Origin: Caldilineaceae bacterium
GTDB lineage: Bacteria > Chloroflexota > Anaerolineae > Caldilineales > Caldilineaceae
NCBI GenBank assembly: GCA_019637645.1
Contig: JAHBVH010000061.1
Location: 1-51,036 of the forward strand
Reading direction: 5' to 3'
DNA: 51,036 bases
Position numbers and translations under genes: made by a program. The notes beneath the pieces were generated by a model. That model had not been told where the DNA came from and did not search any database. It saw nothing but the letters and a program-made list of their open reading frames with translations. The stretch's first letter is position 1, and each line of letters begins with the position of its first letter. Positions 23,608 to 32,561 of the stretch are shown piece by piece.

Positions 23608-23626
23608 GATGTGAGCCGCTCACATC
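23608..23626 (+). terminator. Short hairpin after rpsT
   Basis: GATGTGAGC-C-GCTCACATC, a perfect 9-bp stem with one central base, 25 bases after the stop and just before the main terminator. Probably part of a tandem 3'-end structure. Confidence 0.5.
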
Positions 23627-23630
23627 GATC

Positions 23631-23665
23631 AAAAAAGGGAACGGAGCAGATCCGTTCCCTTTTTT
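23631..23665. terminator. rpsT intrinsic terminator (bidirectional)
   Basis: AAAAAAGGGAACGGA (23631-23645) and TCCGTTCCCTTTTTT (23651-23665) are perfectly complementary with a five-base loop. A-rich and T-rich flanks make it work on both strands, also serving the convergent DUF11 gene ending at 23732. Confidence 0.92.
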
Positions 23666-23731
23666 ATTTAGAAGTTGCGCACTTGGACAGACGCTGACAA
23701 CTTTTGCAAAGCTGCCAGCATTGAGCAGCCG

Positions 23732-26407
23732 CTAGCGAATGATTGGCAAGAAAAGGGTAGAGAGCGAGGGTAAGCTTCCCCCTAGTGGTGTGAGCGTTAC
23801 ATCCGTCTCGCCGCCAATATCAGGATCATCGGTCAGGAGTTGACCAGTACCATTGACAACCCCACTTTCGACCGTAACCGTTGCCTGATTCCGCACGACT
23901 TCGGTCACACCTTCCCCAATGCGCATTTGGTAACTAATGAGAACGCGACCCCCCGCGGCCAGGAGCGGAATCTCGACCCGCACGGTGGTGTCATTAGGGT
24001 TGTTGCCTTGCATAATGGCCCCGGCGCTCGTAGCAACAGAACCAGGCACCAGGAGCAACCCTAGATTCGGCGGATCGACAACCTGTAAACCGCCAGCGGC
24101 CCCGTTACCCGTATTTTCGATCAGGAGACGATAGATCAAAATATCACCAATCGAAACAACGTCATTTTGATCACTGTCGATAAACAGATAGTCAGTCAAC
24201 GTGGCGCGTAATTGGGCAAAGAGCTGTAAAGGGGTACGCGTGGCATCGTTTTCAGCCACAGTATCTGGATCATTCGTGGTCACTTGGCCAAAGTCCGGGC
24301 TACGGACCAGCCCTTGATTGGAAATCATAGTCAGCGCCGGTGGCAAGGCAGCGTTGATCAACACCCGGAAGCGTAGGGTCACCATCGCGCCATTACCCGC
24401 CAAGTTGCCTAACGCCACCTCAACCGCACCATCGGTAGCTACATTACCCTGCAGGACTGTTCCTTGGCTGGTCTGGATACCAGGCAACAAGGTCGTAGAC
24501 GGATCTGGGGTATCGGTAAAGACCAAAGCGCTAGCGCCAATACTGCTCTGGTTACGAATCATAACCTCGTACTCGAGCGTATCGCCTGGAGAAGGAATGC
24601 CATCACCATCGGCGTCGATCGCCAAGGTGTCACGTTTGGTCGCCACAATTTGGAAGGTACGATTGAGGGGTGTCGTTATCGTGGCTTCGTTGTTCACCGG
24701 TGTGGGATCAACACCATTACTGCCATCATCAGCAATGGTTGCGCGGTTGACCACGCTAGTGACCCCCGCTGGCAGCCCTGTATCGACTAAGAAAGCAAGC
24801 TCGACTTCAGCTTGGGTATTAGCAGCCAAGGTACCCACAACCCATTGGCAAGTTGTATTGTTACAATCCCAGCCAGCGCTACTATTCGCCAGATCCACCG
24901 TGGTATGCGCAGGAATCAGCTCGGTGAGCACCACCCCAGTGGCGGCCTGATTACCCTGATTGCCATAGAGCAAGGTATAGGGTACGATCCCTCCTGGCAC
25001 AACCGCATTCCCACCATCACTTTTGGTGATAAAGAGATCGGGTGCCGCGTTGACGGGGGTGCTTTCACTATCACTGTCCACCTCGGTCAGCAAGGGCAGG
25101 CCAATCGTCGCCCGATTGGTAAGGGCAGCCACACCGGCGGGGAGAGGTGTATTCACCCGCACAATAAAGTTGACTTGCCCACTCCCCCCACCAGCAACCG
25201 TGCCTAGGGCATAGGTACAGGTTGCACCAGCTTGGGTATTCGGTGTGCAACTCCAGCCACTGGGCCCTACAAAGGTCGTGTGTGTGGGCACTTGCTCGGT
25301 CAAGACGACAGCCAAAGCAGGCAGGAGGGTATTGTTGGCATAGGCCAGCGTATAGGTAAGCAACGCTCCCGGCTGAACAGTGACATCCCCATCCCTTTTG
25401 GTCAGGGTCAACCCAATGGCATTGTTCTTATTGGTAAAGGTGCAAGTGATCGTCTCGCCAGCCTGAATGGTGATATTGGTGACCTCGCCACTATTGCTAC
25501 ACGCAGTTTTTGTCAGCTCCCAATTGGCAACAGCTTGCTCTATAACGCTGTAGCCCGCGCCTGGGGGTAGATTCGTAAAGGTCTGTATTTCGCCATTTTT
25601 CAGGCCAAAGGTTTCAGGTGACAGACCGCCGCCTACCGTAAAAGGAAAGGTCTGCTGCGTCAGATCGGGGTTGGGACTTGTCACTTTGCGCACCACAAGC
25701 TTGCCAAGTTTGGTATTGGTAAAGGTACAGGTGACCGTTTGCCCAGGATGAATGGTAATATTGTTCACAGGGCTGCCATTGTCACAAGTAGCACTGGATA
25801 GTACCCAGCCAAGCGGTACCGTCTCGGCAAGGCCATAGCCTGAACCAGGGGTAAGATTAGAGAAAGTACGCGGTGAGCCAGTGTTGTACAAGGTAAATGA
25901 GGAAGAAGGTAAGCCACCACTGGTTGTGAAGTTAAAGATAGTAGTGGTGTCCGAAGCAGGGTCGGTCACCTTGCGGACCACGAGCCGCCCTTTTTTCTGA
26001 TTGACAAAGGTACAGGTCACAATTTCATTCGCTGTCACCACAATGCCCTGGCGCGGATCACTTTGGGCATCATCATCACAGGTGGCGCTAACCAGCAACC
26101 AACTGCTAGAGACGTTCTCAGTCACCTTATAGCCATTGCCTGGGGCAAGATTGGGGAAGAGCTCTTCCTCATTATGGCGCAGCGAAAATCCAGTACTACC
26201 CAGCAGGCTATTACCCTGAAAGGCAAACGCGGTATTATCACTCCCCGTGGTTTGCACAATTTTCCGAATCACAATCGCACCAGACGTGGGGGTAGTCTGG
26301 CCATTGGCATCTCGGCTGCCTTGCACAAAGGTACCAACCGCTATCAAAAGTAGATAAAACGCGACCTTACCATAGCGCAAGAAGAAATTTTGTGTATAGA
26401 AACGCAT
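23732..26407 (-). CDS. Secreted adhesin-like protein with prealbumin-like and DUF11 repeats
   Basis: 891 residues with an N-terminal signal segment (VAFYLLLIAVGTFVQG, about 15-30). Residues about 40-345 hold four prealbumin-like (SpaA/CNA-B-type) modules, each with a conserved core such as LVVRKVT..., SATCDNGSPVN and GQTVTCTFTN. Residues about 335-880 hold at least four DUF11 modules (LTLTKRDGDVTVQPGALLTY, LFITKSDGGNAVVPGGIVPY, YEVMIRNQSS, YRLLIENTGN). The C-terminus is LSTLFLPIIR. No LPxTG motif or membrane anchor is visible, so it is probably a surface or extracellular stalk protein. CAGGGATGAATCT precedes the ATG. It is monocistronic, convergent with rpsT. Confidence 0.88.
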   Translation of the reverse strand: MRFYTQNFFLRYGKVAFYLLLIAVGTFVQGSRDANGQTTPTSGAIVIRKIVQTTGSDNTAFAFQGNSLLGSTGFSLRHNEEELFPNLAPGNGYKVTENVSSSWLLVSATCDDDAQSDPRQGIVVTANEIVTCTFVNQKKGRLVVRKVTDPASDTTTIFNFTTSGGLPSSSFTLYNTGSPRTFSNLTPGSGYGLAETVPLGWVLSSATCDNGSPVNNITIHPGQTVTCTFTNTKLGKLVVRKVTSPNPDLTQQTFPFTVGGGLSPETFGLKNGEIQTFTNLPPGAGYSVIEQAVANWELTKTACSNSGEVTNITIQAGETITCTFTNKNNAIGLTLTKRDGDVTVQPGALLTYTLAYANNTLLPALAVVLTEQVPTHTTFVGPSGWSCTPNTQAGATCTYALGTVAGGGSGQVNFIVRVNTPLPAGVAALTNRATIGLPLLTEVDSDSESTPVNAAPDLFITKSDGGNAVVPGGIVPYTLLYGNQGNQAATGVVLTELIPAHTTVDLANSSAGWDCNNTTCQWVVGTLAANTQAEVELAFLVDTGLPAGVTSVVNRATIADDGSNGVDPTPVNNEATITTPLNRTFQIVATKRDTLAIDADGDGIPSPGDTLEYEVMIRNQSSIGASALVFTDTPDPSTTLLPGIQTSQGTVLQGNVATDGAVEVALGNLAGNGAMVTLRFRVLINAALPPALTMISNQGLVRSPDFGQVTTNDPDTVAENDATRTPLQLFAQLRATLTDYLFIDSDQNDVVSIGDILIYRLLIENTGNGAAGGLQVVDPPNLGLLLVPGSVATSAGAIMQGNNPNDTTVRVEIPLLAAGGRVLISYQMRIGEGVTEVVRNQATVTVESGVVNGTGQLLTDDPDIGGETDVTLTPLGGSLPSLSTLFLPIIR

Positions 26408-27081
26408 AGATTCATCCCTGAGAAAAAAGCATCACAACCTTCACAGTCATCCCTACAACTCATACCTACAAACGTAGGTGACCGCTATCGTTGTACGCAA
26501 TAAAAAGTCTGCCGCAGCGAATATGGCGCAGATAACCGGGATAACCGCCGAGCTTATGGTATAGACAGCGTGCGTGGAACGGTTTAACATACCCAGTTGG
26601 TGAGCATCAGCAGGCTTATCAAAAGCAGAAAAGTTGCAACTTGGCCTAGCTACCAAGCTTCTGGCAGAAGCTTCGTGGCGCTTCGATTGCAAAATAGCTA
26701 AATCAACAAATTCACCGTCATTTTTCCTATTGTTTATCGTCATTATTATCTAGAATCCTTCGCGATGATCGTTACAATTTGGCCTCCTTTCCTGACAAAT
26801 GGAGTACGAACACCATCTCATCGCCCCAAGCCAACGCTTCGCCCATTCATTGGCGCTGTTCACGATCGCCGTCACACCTATTCCATTGCTCATTGAGGCA
26901 TGCCATCGACAATTTGATAGCATCCAATTTATGACAAGTGTGAAGGATTCTCCCTGTAAAAACGATTAATAACAGTGGTAGCACAATAGACGCAATAGAC
27001 TATTGTATAATGCACAAACCGTGCCCATGATGAGTCAATTGACTTACATAAATTATATGACGAAATTTTCCAGAAAAAATT
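26408..27081. other. Divergent intergenic region, no confident gene
   Basis: About 670 bases between the divergent DUF11 and pseudokinase genes. It must hold both promoters; the only near-consensus element found is a plus-strand TATAAT at 27006-27011 with no good -35, about 70 bases before the kinase start. One weak minus-strand frame lies at 26453-26743. Confidence 0.5.
26453..26743 (-). CDS. Weak hypothetical small protein
   Basis: 96 codons on the minus strand from an ATG preceded by AAGGA at a long spacing. The product is polar at first (MTINNRKNDGEFVDLAILQS), then hydrophobic (ISSAVIPVICAIFAAADFLL), ending VTYVCRYEL. No family recognised; base composition is unlike neighbouring genes. 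It occupies the region where the DUF11 gene promoter should be, so it may well not be a gene. Confidence 0.2.
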   Translation of the reverse strand: MTINNRKNDGEFVDLAILQSKRHEASARSLVARPSCNFSAFDKPADAHQLGMLNRSTHAVYTISSAVIPVICAIFAAADFLLRTTIAVTYVCRYEL

Positions 27082-29697
27082 ATGACGGATTTTGAACAGC
27101 CCATTGGCCCCTTCCGCCTCTCAAGCGAAATCGGGCGGACCCCCATCTCCAAGAAGTACCGCGCCACGGATACACGGAGTGGCGAAACTGTCGTCCTCTC
27201 ACTGCTCAATGCAGAGATTGCCCAACAGCCAGCGCTGGTTGAGCAATTTCTCATCATTGGGACCCAAGCCATGCGTCTGCGCCACCCCGGGATCGTGCCG
27301 GTGGTGGACGCGGGCGAAGCCCAAGGGTTTGTCTATATTGCCACCCAGTGGGTTCAGGGACAGACACTGAGTGAACAGCTACGTCAGGCTGGGCACGCCA
27401 TGGATGTCGAAACGGTCGGCTATATTGGAAAACTTGTTGCCGCAGCCCTCGACTATGCCCATCGTCAAGGGTTTATTCATGGTCATCTTACCCTTGATCA
27501 CCTTTATCTCACGGCGGAAAATAGTGTCTTGGTCACGGGCTTTGCCGAAGCAGTACGCGTGCAAAAAAACGCGGCGACGCCCCAAACCAATGAACAATCC
27601 AGCGAGCCAATCCTCAACCCGCTTGTCTTTATTTCGCCCTTTATTGCCCCAGAACAGGCCCAAAGCGGTCAGCCGATCGATCAGCGGGTGGATATTTATA
27701 GTCTGGGAGCAATTCTCTATACCCTGCTCGTTGGACGCCCGCCTTTTCTGGCCGAGGGCCAGCGTGAACTCCTCAGCCAGATTGTCGAGCAGCCCCCAAC
27801 GCCACCAGAAACACTGGCACCAGCACTCCCGGCAGCGCTTGTCTATGTGCTCAAATCTGTCCTAGCCAAAGACCCGGCCAGTCGCTATACCAGCGCCGAG
27901 GAGTTAGCCGACGCCTTTTTACAAAGCAGTCAGTGGCACCTGCCCGTGTGGGATGAAGCAAAAACTGCCACCCGCAAGCGTCGCCGCGCCACCAAGGTTC
28001 CCTATTGGCTCTTGGTGGGCTTGTTTGGTCTGCTCTTGCTCGGCGGGATGGGGCTAGGCTGGTTTGGGGAGCGCTTTGCCTTTTTGCAAACCGAGAATTC
28101 CCCGAGCATTGCGGCCCGCTTGCGCAGTCTGATCCAGCCGCGTGCCGAAGTGATTGTGGCGTTGACGGCCAATCCACCCCTAACGCCCACCAACACCACG
28201 CTGCCCCCCTTCCCCAGCAGCACGCCCATAGCACAGCCCCAAGAAATGGCCCTTGCGCCCTTCCTGAGTGATACGGCAACCATTACCATCGCCACGGTGA
28301 TAACCACGCCGGAACTCATCACGACAACCGCAGCTATCACGGCAACCCCATCGGCAACGATCATGCCAACCATAACCGTGAGCACGGGGGCGGCCAATGC
28401 AACGCCAACAACTACAGCAGACACAACCCTGATTTTGGATCCGCTTGGTCTATTAACCGGTGATATCAGCCCAGGCAATGTCGTTATCCATGGTATCGCC
28501 GCACCAGGTACACAGATTCAATTACAGATCAATGGCAGCGATAGTGGCAGCACGATTAGCCGAACAAGCGGCAGTTGGTCGCTCATTGTCCCCCTTACCC
28601 AGCCAGGCGCTTATCTACTCAGCGCCCAGAGTGTCGATAGCCGTGGTAATGTACTGGCTACGACCCAACAATCGATCACGGTAGGCGTCACAGAGGAGCG
28701 AGTAACAGCCCAATCTACCGCAGCCCCGACAGCGACGCGTACCCCCGTGGCTACATCAACCCGTCAAGCCACCGCGACCATGACGGCCACAGTGACGGCC
28801 ACAGCCTCGTCGACGCCGGTGCCAACCCACACAACCCAGCCGACGGCCACATCAACATCAACATCAACATCAACATCAACGGCCACGTTAACAGCACGCC
28901 CAACCCAGCCCCCGAACACGGCAACCAGTACAGCCACCACCACCCAGACCGCGAGCCCGACCGCAACGGCGAGCAACACCCCCAGACCGACCGCCACGAT
29001 GACCCGAACCGCGGCGCCGACCGCCACGATGACCCGAACCGCGGCGCCGACCGCCACCGCGACAGCAATGCCCACGGCAACGAGCACGAACACGCCCAGA
29101 CCAACGGCCACAGAGACACCAACACCGCTGCCAACCAATACAGCAACCAGCACAGCAACCGACACACCGCTGCCAACCGCAACGGCTACGGAAACAGCCA
29201 TACCAACGGCGACCAACACGCTAGCACCAACTGCAACCAATACACCCATACCAACACCGACCCAGACGCGCACGCCCACCCCCACGAATACGCCAGAACC
29301 AACCGCAACCCCAACGCCTGTCGTAGGCGCGATCGCACCGATTGCGCCAGACAACGGCGAAAGTGGTAGCGGTCAGCGGACCTTTAGCTGGTCCGCTGAC
29401 TTTACGCCTGCCGAAGGCTATGCCTTTGAATTAGTCTTTTGGCGACCAGGGCAGAACCCCATGATCCAAAGCATTGGCATGGCTGCGCCAACCACCAATC
29501 TCAGTGTCAATCTAGATTTGGAACGGCTCGATGATCAACTGGGTAGCTTGTTCGATGTGGGCGAATATCAGTGGGGCGTCTTGTTAGTCCGCACCACACC
29601 AGCCTATGAGCGCATTCAATATCTAGGGAGTGGCCGCAGTTTCACCTACGCGCGAAGTGGTAACTCTAGCCCAGGTGGGCCATCATCAGGGGAATAG
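27082..29697 (+). CDS. Membrane protein with serine/threonine pseudokinase domain and Thr/Pro-rich exterior
   Basis: 871 residues. Residues 10-285 have the Hanks-kinase fold: the late motifs APE (189-191), DIYSLGAILYTLLVGRPPF (204-222) and LAKDPASRYTSAEELA are clear. The catalytic residues are gone: the VAxK lysine position is Ser40 (VVLS), HRD reads His-Gly-His (133-135) and DFG reads Gly-Phe-Ala (153-155), and the Gly loop is GRTPISKKY. It is therefore a predicted pseudokinase. A basic stretch (RKRRRATK) and one transmembrane helix (WLLVGLFGLLLLGGMGLGWF, about 309-328) follow. Outside: a Thr-rich linker, an Ig-like module (about 450-540), a long TPTAT-type region, and a C-terminal beta domain (about 765-871). 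One base before the Kelch gene, so co-expressed. Confidence 0.87.
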   Translation: MTDFEQPIGPFRLSSEIGRTPISKKYRATDTRSGETVVLSLLNAEIAQQPALVEQFLIIGTQAMRLRHPGIVPVVDAGEAQGFVYIATQWVQGQTLSEQLRQAGHAMDVETVGYIGKLVAAALDYAHRQGFIHGHLTLDHLYLTAENSVLVTGFAEAVRVQKNAATPQTNEQSSEPILNPLVFISPFIAPEQAQSGQPIDQRVDIYSLGAILYTLLVGRPPFLAEGQRELLSQIVEQPPTPPETLAPALPAALVYVLKSVLAKDPASRYTSAEELADAFLQSSQWHLPVWDEAKTATRKRRRATKVPYWLLVGLFGLLLLGGMGLGWFGERFAFLQTENSPSIAARLRSLIQPRAEVIVALTANPPLTPTNTTLPPFPSSTPIAQPQEMALAPFLSDTATITIATVITTPELITTTAAITATPSATIMPTITVSTGAANATPTTTADTTLILDPLGLLTGDISPGNVVIHGIAAPGTQIQLQINGSDSGSTISRTSGSWSLIVPLTQPGAYLLSAQSVDSRGNVLATTQQSITVGVTEERVTAQSTAAPTATRTPVATSTRQATATMTATVTATASSTPVPTHTTQPTATSTSTSTSTSTATLTARPTQPPNTATSTATTTQTASPTATASNTPRPTATMTRTAAPTATMTRTAAPTATATAMPTATSTNTPRPTATETPTPLPTNTATSTATDTPLPTATATETAIPTATNTLAPTATNTPIPTPTQTRTPTPTNTPEPTATPTPVVGAIAPIAPDNGESGSGQRTFSWSADFTPAEGYAFELVFWRPGQNPMIQSIGMAAPTTNLSVNLDLERLDDQLGSLFDVGEYQWGVLLVRTTPAYERIQYLGSGRSFTYARSGNSSPGGPSSGE
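28849..28880 (+). repeat. Hexanucleotide repeat (ACATCA) in the pseudokinase gene
   Basis: Five perfect ACATCA units plus two bases encode alternating Thr-Ser in the extracellular region. Slippage would change length by two residues without shifting frame. Confidence 0.9.
28981..29055 (+). repeat. 30-bp tandem repeat in the pseudokinase gene
   Basis: Unit boundaries at 28981, 29011 and 29041. Bases 28986-29010 recur exactly at 29016-29040, and a third copy is partial. The unit encodes (A/R)PTATMTRTA, extending the Thr-rich stalk. Confidence 0.85.
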
Positions 29698-29698
29698 G

Positions 29699-31585
29699 AT
29701 GAGAGTAAAACGGATTCAGCTTCAACCATGGCTTACGCTTGTCGTCTTGACCAGCATCGGCATCTTGGGGTTCATGACTAGCCAACTGGTTTGGTCCAAA
29801 CCGCAGGCAGCCGCGATTACCCAATGGCAGACGACAGCAACTCTTCCCGAAGGGATCGCCAGCCGCAATGCTGTTACCCATGGGAACTTTGTCTATGTGG
29901 TTGGCGGCAAGATCGCCAACGAAAACCCAACCGCCACCATCTATGGCGCGCCATTGACCACCGCTGGTGGCCTAGGCGGCTGGGCCGTGATGGGCCAATT
30001 GCCCACGCCGCTCTATCTCCACGCCGCCGTCGTTGCCGGGGATGCTCTCTTTATTGTCGGCGGTTGGGACGGGCGCGGCACACGGAGCGAAGTTTGGCGG
30101 GCACCCTTTCTGGCCGATGGTCGGATTGGCGCTTGGGCCGCCATGCCCGCCTACCCTATCGCCTTGGACCTGCATGATGCCGCCTTTTTGAATGGACGCA
30201 TCTACGTTGTCGGCGGCTGGGATGGGGTGCGCGCCCAACAGGCCATCTACGCGGCCACGGTTGAAAGTAATGGCTTGGGTGCTTGGCAGAAGGTCGGGGA
30301 TCTACCACAGCCACTCTACCGCCTAGCCATCGCCGCCCATGGTCAACAACTCTATGTCACTGGGGGCTATCAGGCCAACGAAGTCACTTCGGGGGCGGTC
30401 TATATAGCCAGCCTCAACAGCAGCGGTGCTATTACCAACTGGCAAACCACACCATTGCCGGTTGCCCTCTATTATCACAAAGCCGTCATCTACGCTGGGC
30501 AATTGGTCGTGTTGGGTGGCCGTGATAACACACAAGTCTTCAACCAAGTCTATGCGGCAGCGCTCAACGGGGATGGCAGCATAGGCACCTGGCAAGCCGC
30601 GCCACCCCTACCGGTTGCGATCTACCGTATGGCCGCCGTTACCGTCAACCGCTACAGCGGTCAATACATCTTTGTGCTGGGCGGCGCACGCAGCGAAACT
30701 GACTATCAAAGTGCGGCCTATCATTCCGACGCGCCAACCCCACCAACGCCCACCCCCACGCCGACCATCACCCCCACACCAACCCCGACACCAGGTGTGG
30801 TTGTGGCCTTAGCCAGTGAGCCACCCCACTGGATCGCACCCGGTGAAGTGATCACCTATCTCATCACCTACCACAATCAGGGGCCGGTTCCGGTCTCCGC
30901 AGTGACCATTGACAACCGCATTCCGGACACGGTCGAATTGGTACCAAACAGCATTCGCACCACGCAAGGAAGCTCGACAACGACGGGAACACAGCCGGGG
31001 GCGCAAATCACTTGGCAACTTGGCAATGTCAATAGTGGCGCAACTGGGCAAGTTTCCTATCAGGCACGCCGCTCGGTGTCGCCCACGCCAGCCGTCCCGC
31101 CAGCCTTGACCATCGAAGGGGCGGCACCAGCAACAGCTGAGGCTGGCGAAGAGATCACCTATGCCTTTACCCTTGCCAATCACGCGCCAACCGCGCTCTC
31201 CAATTTGGTGGTGACCAATGTCCTACCACCTGGGGTACGCTATGTTAGCGGCGGGGATGGCGCGCCCATCAATGGGGTGGTGCGTTGGTCGCTGCCAACC
31301 CTGGCAGCAGACAGCAGCACAACCGTGACGGTGGTAGTTGTGATCCAAGAGAGTGCTGCGAATAGCGACTATCGGGTAGCGACCCAAGAGGGAACGACCG
31401 CGCGCGGACGAACGATTTTGATCACCAAGGTAGATGGCCGTACGCCAACCTATGGGGATGGCGTGACGATTACGAACGCCGGAGCACGGATCACGTGGAG
31501 CAACCAGGGAGAGACGACTAGTGCCACTAGCCAAGCCGTTTCTAACCCCGCCTTTGTGCTTTATTTACCGCTGATCCGCCAATAG
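29699..31585 (+). CDS. Exported Kelch-repeat and DUF11 protein
   Basis: 628 residues from the ATG at 29699 (GGGGAATAGG upstream, one base after the pseudokinase stop). A signal/anchor (LTLVVLTSIGILGFMTSQLV) is followed by about six Kelch-type beta-propeller blades (residues about 45-345), each with the VVGG/IVGGWDG core, e.g. NFVYVVGGKI, LFIVGGWDGRGTRSEVW, IYVVGGWDGVRAQQAIY and LYVTGGYQANEVTSGAVY. A short TPTPTPTITPTPTP linker leads to two DUF11-like modules (ITYLITYHNQGPVPVSAVTI; ITYAFTLANHAPTALSNLVV). The C-terminus is VLYLPLIRQ. The propeller may bind carbohydrate or protein. Coupling to a membrane pseudokinase suggests a shared surface-sensing or adhesion role. Confidence 0.87.
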   Translation: MRVKRIQLQPWLTLVVLTSIGILGFMTSQLVWSKPQAAAITQWQTTATLPEGIASRNAVTHGNFVYVVGGKIANENPTATIYGAPLTTAGGLGGWAVMGQLPTPLYLHAAVVAGDALFIVGGWDGRGTRSEVWRAPFLADGRIGAWAAMPAYPIALDLHDAAFLNGRIYVVGGWDGVRAQQAIYAATVESNGLGAWQKVGDLPQPLYRLAIAAHGQQLYVTGGYQANEVTSGAVYIASLNSSGAITNWQTTPLPVALYYHKAVIYAGQLVVLGGRDNTQVFNQVYAAALNGDGSIGTWQAAPPLPVAIYRMAAVTVNRYSGQYIFVLGGARSETDYQSAAYHSDAPTPPTPTPTPTITPTPTPTPGVVVALASEPPHWIAPGEVITYLITYHNQGPVPVSAVTIDNRIPDTVELVPNSIRTTQGSSTTTGTQPGAQITWQLGNVNSGATGQVSYQARRSVSPTPAVPPALTIEGAAPATAEAGEEITYAFTLANHAPTALSNLVVTNVLPPGVRYVSGGDGAPINGVVRWSLPTLAADSSTTVTVVVVIQESAANSDYRVATQEGTTARGRTILITKVDGRTPTYGDGVTITNAGARITWSNQGETTSATSQAVSNPAFVLYLPLIRQ

Positions 31586-31610
31586 CCTGGAGCAGTTACA
31601 AGAAGCCGTT

Positions 31611-31668
31611 TAGCGACGGATTGAAAAGAGGTTAGGCGCAGTCCACACCTGAGAGGTTTGAAAAGCCA
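31611..31668. repeat. Dispersed repeat (copy 2) between convergent genes
   Basis: Contains GCGACGGATTGAAAAG and CACACCTGAGAGGTTTGAAAAG. Read on the minus strand, it resembles the copy after the CcdA gene (GTCAGGTGT ... TTTTCCAATCGTCGC). It lies between the Kelch gene stop and the nth gene stop, where terminators for both are needed. Confidence 0.5.
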
Positions 31669-31712
31669 GCAGAGCTACTCTTGTGTAGGTCTGTCCTTTG
31701 TGGGCCGCAAGA

Positions 31713-32420
31713 CTAGCTCTGGCTGACAGTAGGTTGCCACTCACCGGCTTGCTGGGCATAATCGCACAGATCTGACAAGGGGCAAAGCCCACACTTGGGA
31801 GTGCGTGCCTGGCAAATCTCTCGCCCATGGCGGATTAGGTTCAGGTGGAGCGGATAGAAGGTAGCTGGCGGCAAAAGTGTTTCCCAGAGGGCTTTTACCT
31901 TTTCGGGCGTGGCGTGGCGTGGGCTAATGCCAAGGCGCTGACTAATCCGCTGGACATGCGTATCGACCGGAAAAGCAGCCCCATTAAAGCAAAAAAGCAG
32001 AACAATACTAGCCGTTTTGTGACCAACACCTGGCAAAGCGGTGAGGTAGGCAAACGCATCTACCACGGGCATGGTCGCCAAGTGGTTCAATTCATAATTG
32101 CCCTGGTCATGTTTGATCCGTTCTAGGGTCGCCACCAAATGGGCAGCTTTTTGGTGGTACATGCCAGCCGGGCGAATCGCTTCTTTGATGGCGGCCAGCG
32201 GTGCGAGCCGAACCGTGTCCCAATCCTCCCCGAAACGAGCCTTTAGTTGTGCAAAAGCCCGGCCACTATTGGTATCATTGGTGTTAGCGCTTAAAATAGT
32301 AAGAATTAATTCGTCGATTACGTGAGGGCAGGGTGTCCATGCTGGCTCACCAAACCATAGAGCGAATCGTTGATAAACTTGTTGGGCTTTTACTTGCTTC
32401 TCCAATGGGTTCTTCCTCAC
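31713..32420 (-). CDS. nth: Endonuclease III-type DNA glycosylase/AP lyase
   Basis: Base-excision repair enzyme that removes oxidised pyrimidines and cleaves the resulting abasic site. 235 residues. The helix-hairpin-helix is LPGVGHKTA with the catalytic Lys135, followed by the catalytic Asp153 in FPVDTHVQRIS. The C-terminal [4Fe-4S] ligands are present as Cys203, Cys210, Cys213 and Cys219 (C-x6-C-x2-C-x5-C). ILSANTNDTNSGRAF replaces the usual LSaQttD, so the glutamine at the base-recognition position is Asn or Thr, which could shift substrate preference. Slightly longer than E. coli Nth (211). Convergent with the Kelch gene. Confidence 0.93.
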   Translation of the reverse strand: MRKNPLEKQVKAQQVYQRFALWFGEPAWTPCPHVIDELILTILSANTNDTNSGRAFAQLKARFGEDWDTVRLAPLAAIKEAIRPAGMYHQKAAHLVATLERIKHDQGNYELNHLATMPVVDAFAYLTALPGVGHKTASIVLLFCFNGAAFPVDTHVQRISQRLGISPRHATPEKVKALWETLLPPATFYPLHLNLIRHGREICQARTPKCGLCPLSDLCDYAQQAGEWQPTVSQS

Positions 32421-32561
32421 TTGATCTCCCTGAAAGCAGAAACCAACTATGGGTCGGTTTTGCGCTCATTGCGATAGTTTTGCCGTAGCGCACCGGTCCT
32501 AATCTTTGCCGATCCGCTTTCTGAGATGCCAGCAATTGGGCGGCTGGCTCAGATATGGATC

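Noticed and set aside
28849..29055. Short tandem arrays considered as a CRISPR array
   Set aside because: Units are in-frame coding repeats without spacers, and no cas genes are in the window.
28751..29354. Long minus-strand Val/Gly-rich frames opposite the pseudokinase stalk
   Set aside because: They are the antisense of Thr/Pro/Ala repeat codons, which rarely create stops on the other strand.
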